A DNA stretch of 27,824 nt from CAZTCJ01 sp964612085 (GCA_964612085.1 CAZTCJ010000050.1:1-27824); one strand, 5' to 3'; shown: positions 17,180 to 24,705, numbered from the stretch's first letter. Notes: generated by a model from the sequence alone, not told the origin. Translations and numbers: made by a program.

Positions 17180-18412
17180 TTATTGACCGCCCTGCTTCAG
17201 CCGCTCCATGTGCTTCTTGAATTCAAGACGCGCGATGGTGCGGTTGTGGACTTCGTCCGGACCGTCGGCCAGACGCAGGGTACGGATGCCCGCATACATC
17301 TTCGCCAAGCCGAAATCGGAAGTGACGCCGCCGCCGCCATGGGCCTGGATCGCATCGTCGATCACCTTCAGGGCCACGCGCGGGGCCGCCACCTTGATCA
17401 TGGCGATCTCGGCGCGGGCCACCTTGTTGCCCACCGTGTCCATCATGTAGGCCGCCTTCAAGGTCAGCAGACGGCACATCTCGATATCGATGCGCGCTTC
17501 CGCCACCCGCTGTTCCCATACGGAATGCTCATAGATCTTCTTGCCGAAGGCCTCCCGGGTGAGCAGGCGCTCGCACATCTTCTCAAGGGCACGCTCGGCG
17601 ACCCCGATGGTACGCATGCAGTGATGGATTCGGCCCGGGCCAAGGCGACCTTGGGCGATCTCGAAGCCCCGGCCCTCGCCAAGAAGCAGGTTCGAGGCGG
17701 GTACCCGGACATTGTCGAGGATCACTTCCGCATGGCCGTGGGGCGCATCATCGTAACCGAAAACCGGCAGCATGCGCTGCACCTTGATGCCGGGCGTGTC
17801 GGCGGGCACCAGGATCTGGGACTGCTGCAGATGGGTCGCGGCATTGGGATCCGTCTTGCCCATGACGATATAGATCTTGCAGCGCGGATCGCCGACGCCC
17901 GACGACCACCATTTGCGGCCGTTGATGACATACTCATCGCCCTGACGTTCGATCCGGGTCTCGATATTGGTCGCGTCGGACGAAGCCACCGCCGGTTCGG
18001 TCATCAGGAAGGCGGAGCGGATCTCGCCTTCCAGAAGCGGCTTCATCCATCGGTCCTGCTGCTCTTTCGTACCGTACCGTCCGAGCACTTCCATATTGCC
18101 CGTGTCGGGGGCGGAACAATTGAACACTTCCGAGCAGAAGCCGATGCGGCCCATCATCTCCGACAAGGGCGCATATTCCAGATTGCTCAGGCCCGCACCG
18201 TAATCGCTCTCGGGCAGGAACATGTTCCACAAGCCTTGCGCCTTGGCCTTGGCTTTTAGATCTTCCAGGATCTGCGGCACCTGCCAGCGGTCGGCGCCGA
18301 AGGCCTCCATCTGCCGGTAATAGGTTTCCTCGGCAGGTTCCACATGGGCCGCGATGAATTGCTGAACCCGCTCCATCCACTGCTTGGTCTTGTCGCTATG
18401 CTCGAAATGCAT
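17180..18412 (-). CDS. Acyl-CoA dehydrogenase, ACAD10/11 (LvaC-like) family
   Basis: A 410-residue FAD-dependent acyl-CoA dehydrogenase. Signature FLMTEPAVASSDATN (135-149) and WWSSGVGDPRCKI (168-180) form the flavin/substrate face. GRIHHCMRTIG (260-270), QAHGGGGVTSDFGLA (356-370) and LADGPDEVHNR (381-391) are patterns I associate with ACAD10/11. The position of the usual catalytic Glu appears to be Asp383 (ADGPDEVH), as I recall for this branch. In that family the enzyme acts on 4-phosphoacyl-CoA made by an APH-type kinase, eliminating phosphate. The matching kinase is at 13814-14887. A GGAGG lies 11 bases before the ATG. tadA is upstream and GST downstream on the same strand. Tandem palindromes occur 38-68 bases before the start. 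Confidence 0.9.
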   Translation of the reverse strand: MHFEHSDKTKQWMERVQQFIAAHVEPAEETYYRQMEAFGADRWQVPQILEDLKAKAKAQGLWNMFLPESDYGAGLSNLEYAPLSEMMGRIGFCSEVFNCSAPDTGNMEVLGRYGTKEQQDRWMKPLLEGEIRSAFLMTEPAVASSDATNIETRIERQGDEYVINGRKWWSSGVGDPRCKIYIVMGKTDPNAATHLQQSQILVPADTPGIKVQRMLPVFGYDDAPHGHAEVILDNVRVPASNLLLGEGRGFEIAQGRLGPGRIHHCMRTIGVAERALEKMCERLLTREAFGKKIYEHSVWEQRVAEARIDIEMCRLLTLKAAYMMDTVGNKVARAEIAMIKVAAPRVALKVIDDAIQAHGGGGVTSDFGLAKMYAGIRTLRLADGPDEVHNRTIARLEFKKHMERLKQGGQ

Positions 18413-18449
18413 GACAGGCCGTGCCTCCCTCTTTTCATCAAACCGTCTT

Positions 18450-18480
18450 TGGCTGACAGCCTAGCCTGTGGCTGACAGCG
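18450..18480. promoter_or_regulatory. Tandem palindromic repeats upstream of the acyl-CoA dehydrogenase (candidate operator)
   Basis: TGGCTGACAGC occurs twice, at 18450-18460 and 18469-18479, 19 bases apart. The first copy continues as GGCTGACAGCC, a perfect 5-1-5 palindrome (18451-18461); the second has one mismatch at its end (18470-18480). They lie in the 70-base gap between the tadA stop and the dehydrogenase start. Two equally oriented palindromes near two helical turns apart suggest binding of a dimeric regulator; a weak tadA terminator is the alternative. Confidence 0.4.
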
Positions 18481-18482
18481 CG

Positions 18483-18992
18483 TCACCTCTTGGCGCGCCG
18501 CGCGCGAAAGAAATCCTTCAACTGCGCGCCCGCCCGCTCCGCCTCCAGGCCCCAGGCCACGTCGGGCCGGTGATGGCAGGTGGCCTGCGCGAAAAAGCGC
18601 GGCCCGTGCACAACCGCGCCCCCTTTCGGATCAGGCGCCGCGAACACCAGCCGGGCCACCCGCGCCAGACTGAGCGCGCCCGCGCACATGGCGCAAGGCT
18701 CCAGCGACACATAAAGCGTCGTTCCCGTCAGCCGTTCATTGCCGAGCTTAGCGCAAGCCTCCCGGACCGCGAGCAGTTCCGCATGCGCCGTGGGGTCGCG
18801 CATGGCCACGATCCGGTTGCCCGTGCGCGCCAGAACCGCGCCTTGGGCATCCACCAGCACCGCGCCCACAGGCACCTCGCCCCGCTCCGCCGCACGGGAC
18901 GCTTCCGCGATCGCCATGTCGAGAAACGCCTTGTCCTGATCGGAAAAAGCAGCGGGATCGCTGGGCAATGGGGTCTGGGGCTGGTCATCCAT
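18483..18992 (-). CDS. tadA: tRNA-specific adenosine deaminase TadA
   Basis: A 169-residue zinc deaminase that converts A34 to inosine in the anticodon of tRNA-Arg(ACG). The active site is HAE (70-72; His70 ligand, Glu72 proton shuttle) and PCAMC (99-103; Cys100 and Cys103 ligands), with GEVPVGAVLVD (38-48) before it. The start taken is ATG 18992, which has AGGA eight bases upstream on the minus strand; an ATG two codons earlier (18998) has that AGGA too close. The open frame reaches 19385, but this longer part is antisense to rluB and not coding. The C-terminal FFRARRAKR is the usual basic tail. It is divergent from rluB across 69 bases. Confidence 0.94.
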   Translation of the reverse strand: MDDQPQTPLPSDPAAFSDQDKAFLDMAIAEASRAAERGEVPVGAVLVDAQGAVLARTGNRIVAMRDPTAHAELLAVREACAKLGNERLTGTTLYVSLEPCAMCAGALSLARVARLVFAAPDPKGGAVVHGPRFFAQATCHHRPDVAWGLEAERAGAQLKDFFRARRAKR

Positions 18993-19061
18993 GGTCATGA
19001 TCCTACCCTGGGACGCACACGCGCCCTTGGCAAGGCGCGCGCCTTGACCGATACCTCTGTC

Positions 19062-19877
19062 ATGCAAGACAGAAAACCGACGCGCCGCCGCTCCCCGACG
19101 GCATCCCGCGCCAAGACCGCCCCGGAGCCCAGCGAGACCGGACCGGAGCGCATCGCCCCCGAGCGCATCGCCAAAGTGCTGGCCCGCGCGGGCGTGTGCT
19201 CGCGCCGCGACGCGGAGAAACTGATCGCGGACGGACGGGTGAGCGTCGACGGCAAGATCCTCGACACCCCCGCCATCAAGGTCACGCCCGATCGGGACAT
19301 TCAGGTGGACGGCAAGCCCATCCCGGCGATCGAAGCGACACGCCTGTGGCGCTACCACAAGCCCGCCGGTCTCGTCACCAGCCATAAGGACCCGGACGGA
19401 CGGCCTACCGTCTTCGCCGCGCTCCCGAAAGACCTGCCGCGCGTGGTCTCGGTCGGGCGCCTCGACGTCACCTCCGAAGGCCTCCTTCTGCTGACCAATG
19501 ACGGCGCGCTCGCCCGCCGCCTGGAACTGCCGTCGACCGGCTGGCTCCGGCGCTACCGGGTGCGTGTCTTCGGCAGGGTAAAGCCGGAGGATCTGGCGAT
19601 CCTGGAAGAAGGCGTGGTGATCGACGGCGTGCGCTACGGTTCAGCAAGCGCAAATCTCGACCGGGTGCAGGGCGGCAATGCCTGGCTCACCGTGGGCCTG
19701 CGTGAAGGCAAGAACCGGGAAGTCCGTCGGCTGATGGAGTATCTGGGCCTCAGGGTGAACCGGCTGATCCGGATCTCCTACGGCCCGTTCCAGTTGGGCG
19801 ACCTCGCCCCCGGCGCGGTCTCACCCGTCCAGGCGAAAGTGCTGCGCGACCAGCTCGGCACGGCGCATAAATCCTGA
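19062..19877 (+). CDS. rluB: 23S rRNA pseudouridine synthase, RluB/RsuA family
   Basis: A 271-residue pseudouridine synthase with an N-terminal S4 RNA-binding domain (about 31-85; RIAKVLARAGVCSRRDAEKLI) and a RsuA/RluB-type catalytic domain. The catalytic Asp135 lies in VGRLDVTSEGLLLLTNDG (131-148), and GKNREVRRLMEYLGLRVNRLIR is the conserved C-terminal helix. RluB modifies U2605 of 23S rRNA in E. coli; RluB versus RluE/RsuA is judged from the long S4-containing form and the neighbourhood. The start taken is ATG 19062; upstream in-frame codons are antisense to tadA. The first 28 residues are basic and probably disordered. A 7-bp hairpin overlaps its stop codon. Confidence 0.9.
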   Translation: MQDRKPTRRRSPTASRAKTAPEPSETGPERIAPERIAKVLARAGVCSRRDAEKLIADGRVSVDGKILDTPAIKVTPDRDIQVDGKPIPAIEATRLWRYHKPAGLVTSHKDPDGRPTVFAALPKDLPRVVSVGRLDVTSEGLLLLTNDGALARRLELPSTGWLRRYRVRVFGRVKPEDLAILEEGVVIDGVRYGSASANLDRVQGGNAWLTVGLREGKNREVRRLMEYLGLRVNRLIRISYGPFQLGDLAPGAVSPVQAKVLRDQLGTAHKS

Positions 19878-19893
19878 TACGGACGGCCGTATC
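19876..19893 (+). terminator. Hairpin at the rluB stop codon (weak terminator candidate)
   Basis: GATACGG and CCGTATC form a perfect 7-bp stem with loop ACGG, beginning at the second base of the rluB TGA. The stem is followed by CCCCTT rather than a T-run, so it is not a classical Rho-independent terminator. Confidence 0.3.
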
Positions 19894-19896
19894 CCC

Positions 19897-19926
19897 TTGG
19901 CACGCGCATGCCGTGTGCGCTAAGCT
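19897..19926 (+). promoter_or_regulatory. Candidate promoter of the broken TIR-STAND gene
   Basis: TTGGCA (19897-19902, five of six to the -35 consensus) and TAAGCT (19921-19926, a poor -10) are 18 bases apart, ending 30 bases before the ATG at 19957. The weak -10 may itself be decayed. Confidence 0.25.
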
Positions 19927-19956
19927 CATGCCGACATCGAGAGTTAGGGATGACCG

Positions 19957-20118
19957 ATGGTGCCTATTCCGGCGGAGCAGATCCGCGCAAAACAGTATGA
20001 CGTCTTTATTTCTTACGCCCGCAAGGACGAGGACGCAGCGCAAGAGCTTGAGGATGCGCCGAATATTCACGGCGGCCATCTGAAGGACAAGGGCATGGGC
20101 CGGCTGTCCGGGATCTGA
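19957..20118 (+). pseudogene. Fragment 1: TIR-domain N-terminus, 53 residues
   Basis: ATG 19957 has AGGGA at 19946-19950, six bases before it, so translation may still start here. YDVFISYARKDEDAAQEL (residues 14-31) is the first strand, loop and helix of a TIR domain. After residue 31 the sequence no longer looks like TIR, and the frame ends at TGA 20116-20118. The catalytic glutamate region of TIR NADases is absent. Confidence 0.7.
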
Positions 20119-20120
20119 CC

Positions 20121-20549
20121 ATGAGCAATCCCGGCCTGCTTGTGATCACCACCCGCCAGGCCCTGCCGGAATTGGACAAGAGCAAACCGCCCCGGGTCGT
20201 CAACACACCGCTCGATCGTCTGTCCACGGCTGACGGCGTGGAGCTTCTGGTGGAACTGGGCGTCCATGGCCGCCAGGGAGACATGGAAGCCGCCGTCGAA
20301 GAGGTCGCCGGGCACGCCCTGTCGGTCACCCTGCTCGGCACCTATCTGGATGCCTTGGAAGGCGGAGACGTCCGCCGGCGAGACCATCTGGAGGGCATTC
20401 AGATTGCCGAAGCGCTGGAAGAATTCGGCGAGGGCGATGAAACGGCGCGCATGGCGCGCCGTTTGAAGCAACCCTTCAGATGGCGATCGACCAAGAAGAT
20501 TGGGTTGGGGCAGCATCCGACGCCGGAAACCTGTCGGAGCTGGTGCTGA
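20121..20549 (+). pseudogene. Fragment 2: late NB-ARC segment
   Basis: The open segment reads NPGLLVITTRQALPEL, the strand and TTR motif at the end of the NB-ARC nucleotide domain. It goes on with LDRLSTADGVELLVELGV and GHALSVTLLGTYLDALEGGDVRRRD, the following helical domain. Homology appears to end near codon 115; the tail (from about 20466 on) is out of the original frame. Upstream, the same frame is open but does not show Walker A or B. The ATG at 20121 is probably just an internal Met of the original protein. Confidence 0.7.
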
Positions 20550-21025
20550 CCCTCGTGACCCTCGGCGATCTGACACAGGCCAGGGACCGGGCCGAACAGG
20601 TCAGAGCCCATGCGTGTCTTGGGCATAGAGCCGATGCAGAAAAACACCTGGATGCGGCGGTGGACGGCCTCCGGAGAGCTGGCCGCGACGACTATGTTCC
20701 CCTGGGCCTGCTCGCCCGGGCGGCGTTCCGGCGGCAGGGATATGAAACCGGTCATGGGGCGGATTATTTGAACCGCGCCCAACAGGACCTGGACGAACTG
20801 GCGGAACTCAATGATCGCGACGAAATGCGCTTCTTTCTCAACGACTGGCATCTGGAGCACGCCCGGCTGGCGCTCGCGCAAATCCACATCGAGGGCAGGC
20901 AAGACACCCTCATCGCAAGCGCCGGGGACCACACCGACAAAGCCGCCCAACTGATCGAGACCACCGGCTATCGCCGCCGCGACCGGGAGCTGGAAGACTT
21001 GCGGACCCGCCTCGCTGCCTTGTAA
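20441..21025 (+). pseudogene. Fragment 3: TPR-like C-terminal segment
   Basis: In a third frame, open from 20441 after a TGA at 20438, the sequence runs through FEATLQMAIDQEDWVGAA and SDAGNLSELVLTLVTLGDL, typical TPR helices. Then, without the expected intervening repeats, it passes to HLDAAVDGLRRAG and ends with TGYRRRDRELEDLRTRLAAL. The short join near AEQVRAHACLGHRADAEKHL looks like another internal deletion. The first ATG in frame is at 20480. It ends nine bases before rsmD. Confidence 0.68.
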
Positions 21026-21034
21026 AGAAGATCC

Positions 21035-21598
21035 ATGCGGATTATCGGAGGCGCGTTGAAAGGCCGGCGGATCGGCGTGGCGGAGGGGATGCTCTCCCGG
21101 CCCACCACCGACCGGGTGCGCGAGTCCCTTTTCAACATTCTGGAACACGGGGCCCGCCCGTGCGAGGGCGCGCGCGTCCTCGATCTTTTCGCGGGCTCTG
21201 GCGCGCTGGGCCTTGAAGCCCTGTCGCGGGGCGCGCTCTTCGCCCTGTTCGTGGAAGACCATGCGGCGGCCCGCGCCGCCATCCGCCGCAATGTGGAAGC
21301 CTTGACGCTCGAAGGCCGGACACGGATCTTCCGCCGCGACGCCACAAAGCTGGGCGCGCGCCCCGGCACCCTGCCCCAGCCCTTCGATCTCATCTTCTGC
21401 GACCCGCCTTACCGCAAGGGCCTCGGCCTCCCCGCGCTTGCCAGCGCGCTTCAAGGCGATTGGATCGCGGAGAATGCCGTCATCGTGCTCGAACAGGCGG
21501 GCGAAGAGGCCATCGACCTGCCGGAGGGTCTGACCCTCACGGACACCCGCTCTTACGGCGACACCACGCTTCTGATTCTGGAAAAGTCCTCAGACTAA
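21035..21598 (+). CDS. rsmD: 16S rRNA (guanine(966)-N(2))-methyltransferase RsmD
   Basis: A 187-residue SAM-dependent methyltransferase that makes m2G966 in 16S rRNA. MRIIGGALKGRRI and RPTTDRVRESLFNIL (22-36) are the family N-terminal motifs. LDLFAGSGALGLEA (49-62) is motif I for SAM, and the catalytic DPPY is at 123-126 (FCDPPYRKG). Length is typical. The ATG at 21035 follows AAAGAAG. It stops three bases before the convergent mutL stop, so no separate terminator lies between them. Confidence 0.96.
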   Translation: MRIIGGALKGRRIGVAEGMLSRPTTDRVRESLFNILEHGARPCEGARVLDLFAGSGALGLEALSRGALFALFVEDHAAARAAIRRNVEALTLEGRTRIFRRDATKLGARPGTLPQPFDLIFCDPPYRKGLGLPALASALQGDWIAENAVIVLEQAGEEAIDLPEGLTLTDTRSYGDTTLLILEKSSD

Positions 21599-21601
21599 AG
21601 A

Positions 21602-23470
21602 TTACCGCCGCCCGAACAGCCGTTCGATATCGGAAAGCTTCAGCTCCACATAAGTGGGCCGGCCGTGATTGCACTGGCCGGAATGGGGCGTGGCTTCCAT
21701 CTCCCGCAAAAGCGCGTTCATTTCCTCCGCCGTCAGACGGCGGCCCGAGCGCACGCTGCCATGGCAGGCCAGCGTGGCGCACACCTCTTCGAGCTTTTCC
21801 TTCAAGGAAACGCTGCCCAACTCGGCGAGCGTGTCGGCCAGGTCCCGCACCAGCGCCTGGGTGTCCACCTCGCCCAGAAGCGCGGGCGTTTCCCGCACCA
21901 GAACCGCCCCTTCGCCGAAGGGTTCGATCACCAGCCCGAGCCCGGCCAGCTCCTCCGCACGGGCGCATAAATAGCCTGCCGCGTCCGCGCCGCACTCCAC
22001 CACATCGGGAATGAGCAGCATCTGGCGTTTGACGCCCGCCCCGATCATGGCTTCTTTCATGCGCTCATACACCAGCCGCTCATGGGCCGCATGCTGATCG
22101 ACGATCACGAGACCGTCCGCCGTCTGCGCCACGATGTAATTCTCGTGCAACTGCGCCCGCGCTGCGCCCAGGGGATGCGCCTGGGTCTCGGCGTCGGACA
22201 GCGCAGGGCCATAATCATGCCGAGCACTGACGGTCTCGAAGGCGGCGCCCTGGCTCAAGGGGGCCTGAAACGCCCGTGCCGCTTCCGCCAAGCCGGGTGT
22301 AACCGGATCCGGTCGATAGCCCACGCCAGGGCTGGCGCCGGGCCGGAAGGCGCTCAGCGTGCCTTGGGCGATGGTGCTGGAGGCCCGGTGACCCGCGGCG
22401 TTCAGCGCATTGGCGAGCGCGCTCACCATCAGGGTCCGGACGAGGCCGGGATGGCGGAAACGCACATCGTGCTTGGCCGGGTGCACATTCACATCGACCA
22501 GCGACGGCGGGCAGGAAATGAACAGCGCCACGGCCGGATGCCGGTCCCGGGGCAGAAAATCCATATAGGCGGCCCGGATCGCGCCGATCAGCAACCGGTC
22601 CCGCACAGGCCGTCCGTTGACGAACAGAAACTGCATCTGGGCGGTCGCCCGGTGGAAGGTCGGCAGGCCCGCGAAGCCCGTCACCGCGATTTCCTCGCGC
22701 GCGCCGTCGACCGGCACCGCGTTGTCCTTGAATTCAGGACCCAGAACGGCGCCCAGACGATCCTGGCGGCCCGCCACCAGGTCCGCGCCTTCCGCCTTCA
22801 GATCGATCGAGGCGCGCCCGCCCGCGCTCAGGCGGAACGCCACATCCGGATGGGCCATGGCCAGCCGCTTGACCGCATCGGTGATGGCCATCATCTCGGC
22901 CCGGTCGGATTTGAGGAACTTCAGACGCGCGGGCGTGGCGTAGAACAGATCGCGCACTTCGATGCGCGTGCCGTGACCCTCCGCCCCCAGACGAAGGGCC
23001 GCCGGTTCCGGGACGCCGACATCGCCGCCCTCCACCTTGATTGCCCAGGCCTGGGTGTCGCCCGCCGCGCGGCTGGTGATCGTGAGGCGCGCCACCGCGC
23101 CGATGGACGGCAAAGCCTCGCCGCGAAAGCCCAAGGTTTCAATCCGGAAGAGATCCACATCGCCCGCATCGTCGGCCTCCAGCTTGGAAGTGGCGTGGCG
23201 CTCCACGGCCAGGCGGAGCGCGTCGGCATCCATGCCGCAGCCGTCATCGGTGATGGCGATGAGGCGCCGCCCGCCCTCTTCGATCTGGATGTCGATGCTG
23301 CGCGCGCCTGCATCGAGGGCATTTTCGACGAGTTCCTTGACGGCGCTGGCCGGGCGCTCGATCACCTCGCCCGCCGCGATCTGATTGACCGCGCTGTCGG
23401 GCAGGCGGCGGATCACGGACGCGGATCCGCCCTGGCGCGCGGGCTCGGATGACAGGGCGGCGTCGGACAT
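21602..23470 (-). CDS. mutL: DNA mismatch repair protein MutL (endonuclease type)
   Basis: A 622-residue MutL, linking MutS mismatch recognition to strand incision. The GHKL ATPase domain has IAAGEVIERPASAVKELVENALDAGA (E46, N50, D53), DDGCGM (75-80), RHATSKL (91-97) and GFRGEALPSI (114-123). The C-terminal dimerisation domain carries the metal endonuclease motif DQHAAHERLVYE (458-469), matching DQHA-x2-E-x4-E, plus ACHGSVRSG (567-575) and QCNHGRPT (599-606). It is therefore the nicking type found in bacteria without MutH. A proline/alanine-rich linker joins the domains. A TATAAA at 23501-23506 (minus strand) about 30 bases upstream may be a -10 box. The start is ATG 23470. Confidence 0.97.
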   Translation of the reverse strand: MSDAALSSEPARQGGSASVIRRLPDSAVNQIAAGEVIERPASAVKELVENALDAGARSIDIQIEEGGRRLIAITDDGCGMDADALRLAVERHATSKLEADDAGDVDLFRIETLGFRGEALPSIGAVARLTITSRAAGDTQAWAIKVEGGDVGVPEPAALRLGAEGHGTRIEVRDLFYATPARLKFLKSDRAEMMAITDAVKRLAMAHPDVAFRLSAGGRASIDLKAEGADLVAGRQDRLGAVLGPEFKDNAVPVDGAREEIAVTGFAGLPTFHRATAQMQFLFVNGRPVRDRLLIGAIRAAYMDFLPRDRHPAVALFISCPPSLVDVNVHPAKHDVRFRHPGLVRTLMVSALANALNAAGHRASSTIAQGTLSAFRPGASPGVGYRPDPVTPGLAEAARAFQAPLSQGAAFETVSARHDYGPALSDAETQAHPLGAARAQLHENYIVAQTADGLVIVDQHAAHERLVYERMKEAMIGAGVKRQMLLIPDVVECGADAAGYLCARAEELAGLGLVIEPFGEGAVLVRETPALLGEVDTQALVRDLADTLAELGSVSLKEKLEEVCATLACHGSVRSGRRLTAEEMNALLREMEATPHSGQCNHGRPTYVELKLSDIERLFGRR

Positions 23471-23521
23471 GGCTTTCCCGGGTAGTGGTGGACGTATGCC
23501 TTTATACCGCGCGAGTCGGGC

Positions 23522-24148
23522 TCAGCGCAGGGGATCCGTGGCGAGCGGGCTCAGGCGCAGGCGGGGCGCGGTGATCAGCGGCAGGGCCGAGCGCGGCTGG
23601 GCCGGACCGGTCCCCGCGGGCGCGACCCAGTTGGGCCGCTCGCCAAGGCCGGGCCCGGGGACAGGATCGGCGGGCGCGGAAGAGCGCACCGGCGGCAAGG
23701 ACACCTCCGGGCGCGGCGGCAAGGGCCGGTCCATGGGTTCGCGCAGCGGCATGACGCTCAACGGGTCTTCCGACAGGGCCGAGGGATCGATCACGGAGGG
23801 CGCCCCCGAGGAAGCGGCGGGCGGCATACGCTCGCGCACTGCCGGGCCGATCAGGGTCTCCAGCTCGCTGCCGCGGCCTTCATAGGCCAGCGCAACCGGC
23901 GTGTCGCGGCGGACCATCAGGTCATGGGCGACGGATGCGGGCGTCTGGGTGAGGCCGGGGGCGAGCTCATACAAGGGCGAGAGATACACAGGGCCCTCGC
24001 GCGCCGCGCGGGACTGCGCGGCACGGGACCTTAGTTGTTCTCGCCAGATCTGTGTGGTGTGACCGGCGGCGCTGGAACGCGCGCTGCCGGTGCGGGGGGG
24101 AATGATACTTGGGCTAGAACCAGCCCTTTCGCTCCCGGTCGGTATCAA
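23522..24148 (-). CDS. Proline-rich protein of unknown function
   Basis: An open frame of up to 208 residues, rich in Pro, Ala, Arg and Ser, with no motif or family I recognise. Its strong use of G/C at third codon positions over the whole length supports coding. The central stretch YLSPLYELAPGLTQTPASVAHDLMVRRDTPVALAYEGRGSE-like region (about 55-95) looks ordered; the last 100 residues look disordered. The start is uncertain: the long form begins with TTG at 24148 and overlaps the upstream DUF3035 gene by 35 bases, while a GTG at 23989 preceded by GAGGG would give 155 residues. No signal peptide or membrane helix is visible in either form. It lies between mutL (51 bases downstream) and DUF3035, where I would expect M16 peptidase genes in many relatives. 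Confidence 0.55.
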   Translation of the reverse strand: MIPTGSERAGSSPSIIPPRTGSARSSAAGHTTQIWREQLRSRAAQSRAAREGPVYLSPLYELAPGLTQTPASVAHDLMVRRDTPVALAYEGRGSELETLIGPAVRERMPPAASSGAPSVIDPSALSEDPLSVMPLREPMDRPLPPRPEVSLPPVRSSAPADPVPGPGLGERPNWVAPAGTGPAQPRSALPLITAPRLRLSPLATDPLR

Positions 24149-24680
24149 CGGCCACTTCGCCGCCCGCCAGGGTTTCCTTCACCGCGTCCTGATTGTTGGA
24201 CGCACCGGCGGAAACCGCAGTACCGGTCGCTTCATCGTCCTGCCAGAACAGGATCTGATCGACCAGCGTGCTTTCCTTGCGGGCGATCATGGTGGTCTCG
24301 GCCTCCAGGATCGCGCGGATCGAATTGTCGGCCTCAAGCGCGCCGGCCTTGGCGAGCAGGGTCGCTTCGCCCGAGGTCTGAGGCTGGGACAGCTTGCGCT
24401 CATACCCCGCGAAGAGGGCTTTTTGCGCCGCTTCGGACGGATGCATCTCTTGCGGGCGCTTGGCTCCCGGACGCGGCGGGCGCAGGGAGAAATCCGGCGG
24501 GATCACAAGCGGTGCCTTGGTCACGATGGCGAATTCATCAGGTGATGACTTCTCCAGCCCCAGAGCACGGCTGAAGCTGCCGCCACAGGCGGGCAGACTG
24601 ACGCAGATGGCCGCGACCACCGCGAAGCGGGCGCTCCATCCCAGCCAATCCCGAGACATGGTTTCGTTCACAAAACGCAT
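24114..24680 (-). CDS. DUF3035 domain-containing lipoprotein
   Basis: A 188-residue predicted lipoprotein with an N-terminal basic region, a hydrophobic stretch and lipobox LPAC (Cys at about residue 32), so it should be anchored in the membrane facing the periplasm. The family motif SPDEFAIVTKAPLVIPPDFSLRPP follows, which I recognise as DUF3035, an alphaproteobacterial family of unknown function usually next to lspA. The start taken is ATG 24680, with GAGG six bases upstream; an earlier in-frame ATG pair near 24716 would overlap lspA, and a later ATG (24659) lacks a good site. Being downstream of lspA, it is itself a substrate of the signal peptidase encoded next door. Confidence 0.85.
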   Translation of the reverse strand: MRFVNETMSRDWLGWSARFAVVAAICVSLPACGGSFSRALGLEKSSPDEFAIVTKAPLVIPPDFSLRPPRPGAKRPQEMHPSEAAQKALFAGYERKLSQPQTSGEATLLAKAGALEADNSIRAILEAETTMIARKESTLVDQILFWQDDEATGTAVSAGASNNQDAVKETLAGGEVAVDTDRERKGWF

Positions 24681-24705
24681 CAATGACCTCGTCTTTCCGA
24701 TTGTC

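Larger units (their letters stand above)
19957..21025 (+). pseudogene. Remnant of a TIR / NB-ARC / TPR (STAND-type) protein gene
   Basis: Three consecutive open segments in three different frames read, in order, as the beginning of a TIR domain, the late part of an NB-ARC ATPase domain and the start plus end of a TPR-like C-terminal region. Intact proteins of this kind (TIR effector, STAND ATPase switch, repeat sensor) act as signalling or antiphage cell-suicide proteins. Here the NAD-cleaving part of TIR, Walker A and Walker B and most repeats are missing, so the gene cannot work. At least two internal deletions and two frame changes are needed to explain it. It sits between rluB and rsmD, which are often neighbours in alphaproteobacteria. 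The domain order is my reading without a profile search. Confidence 0.72.

Noticed and set aside
17183..18259. 358-codon plus-strand frame opposite the acyl-CoA dehydrogenase
   Set aside because: Antisense shadow; the minus-strand protein has full family signatures.
18468..19061. Upstream extension of the rluB frame
   Set aside because: Antisense to tadA; the S4 domain begins shortly after ATG 19062.
18993..19385. Upstream extension of the tadA frame
   Set aside because: Antisense to the start of rluB; TadA proteins begin close to ATG 18992, which has a fitting AGGA.
22082..23452. 456-codon plus-strand frame opposite mutL
   Set aside because: Antisense to the MutL ATPase and linker; Arg/His/Gly-rich without recognisable domains.
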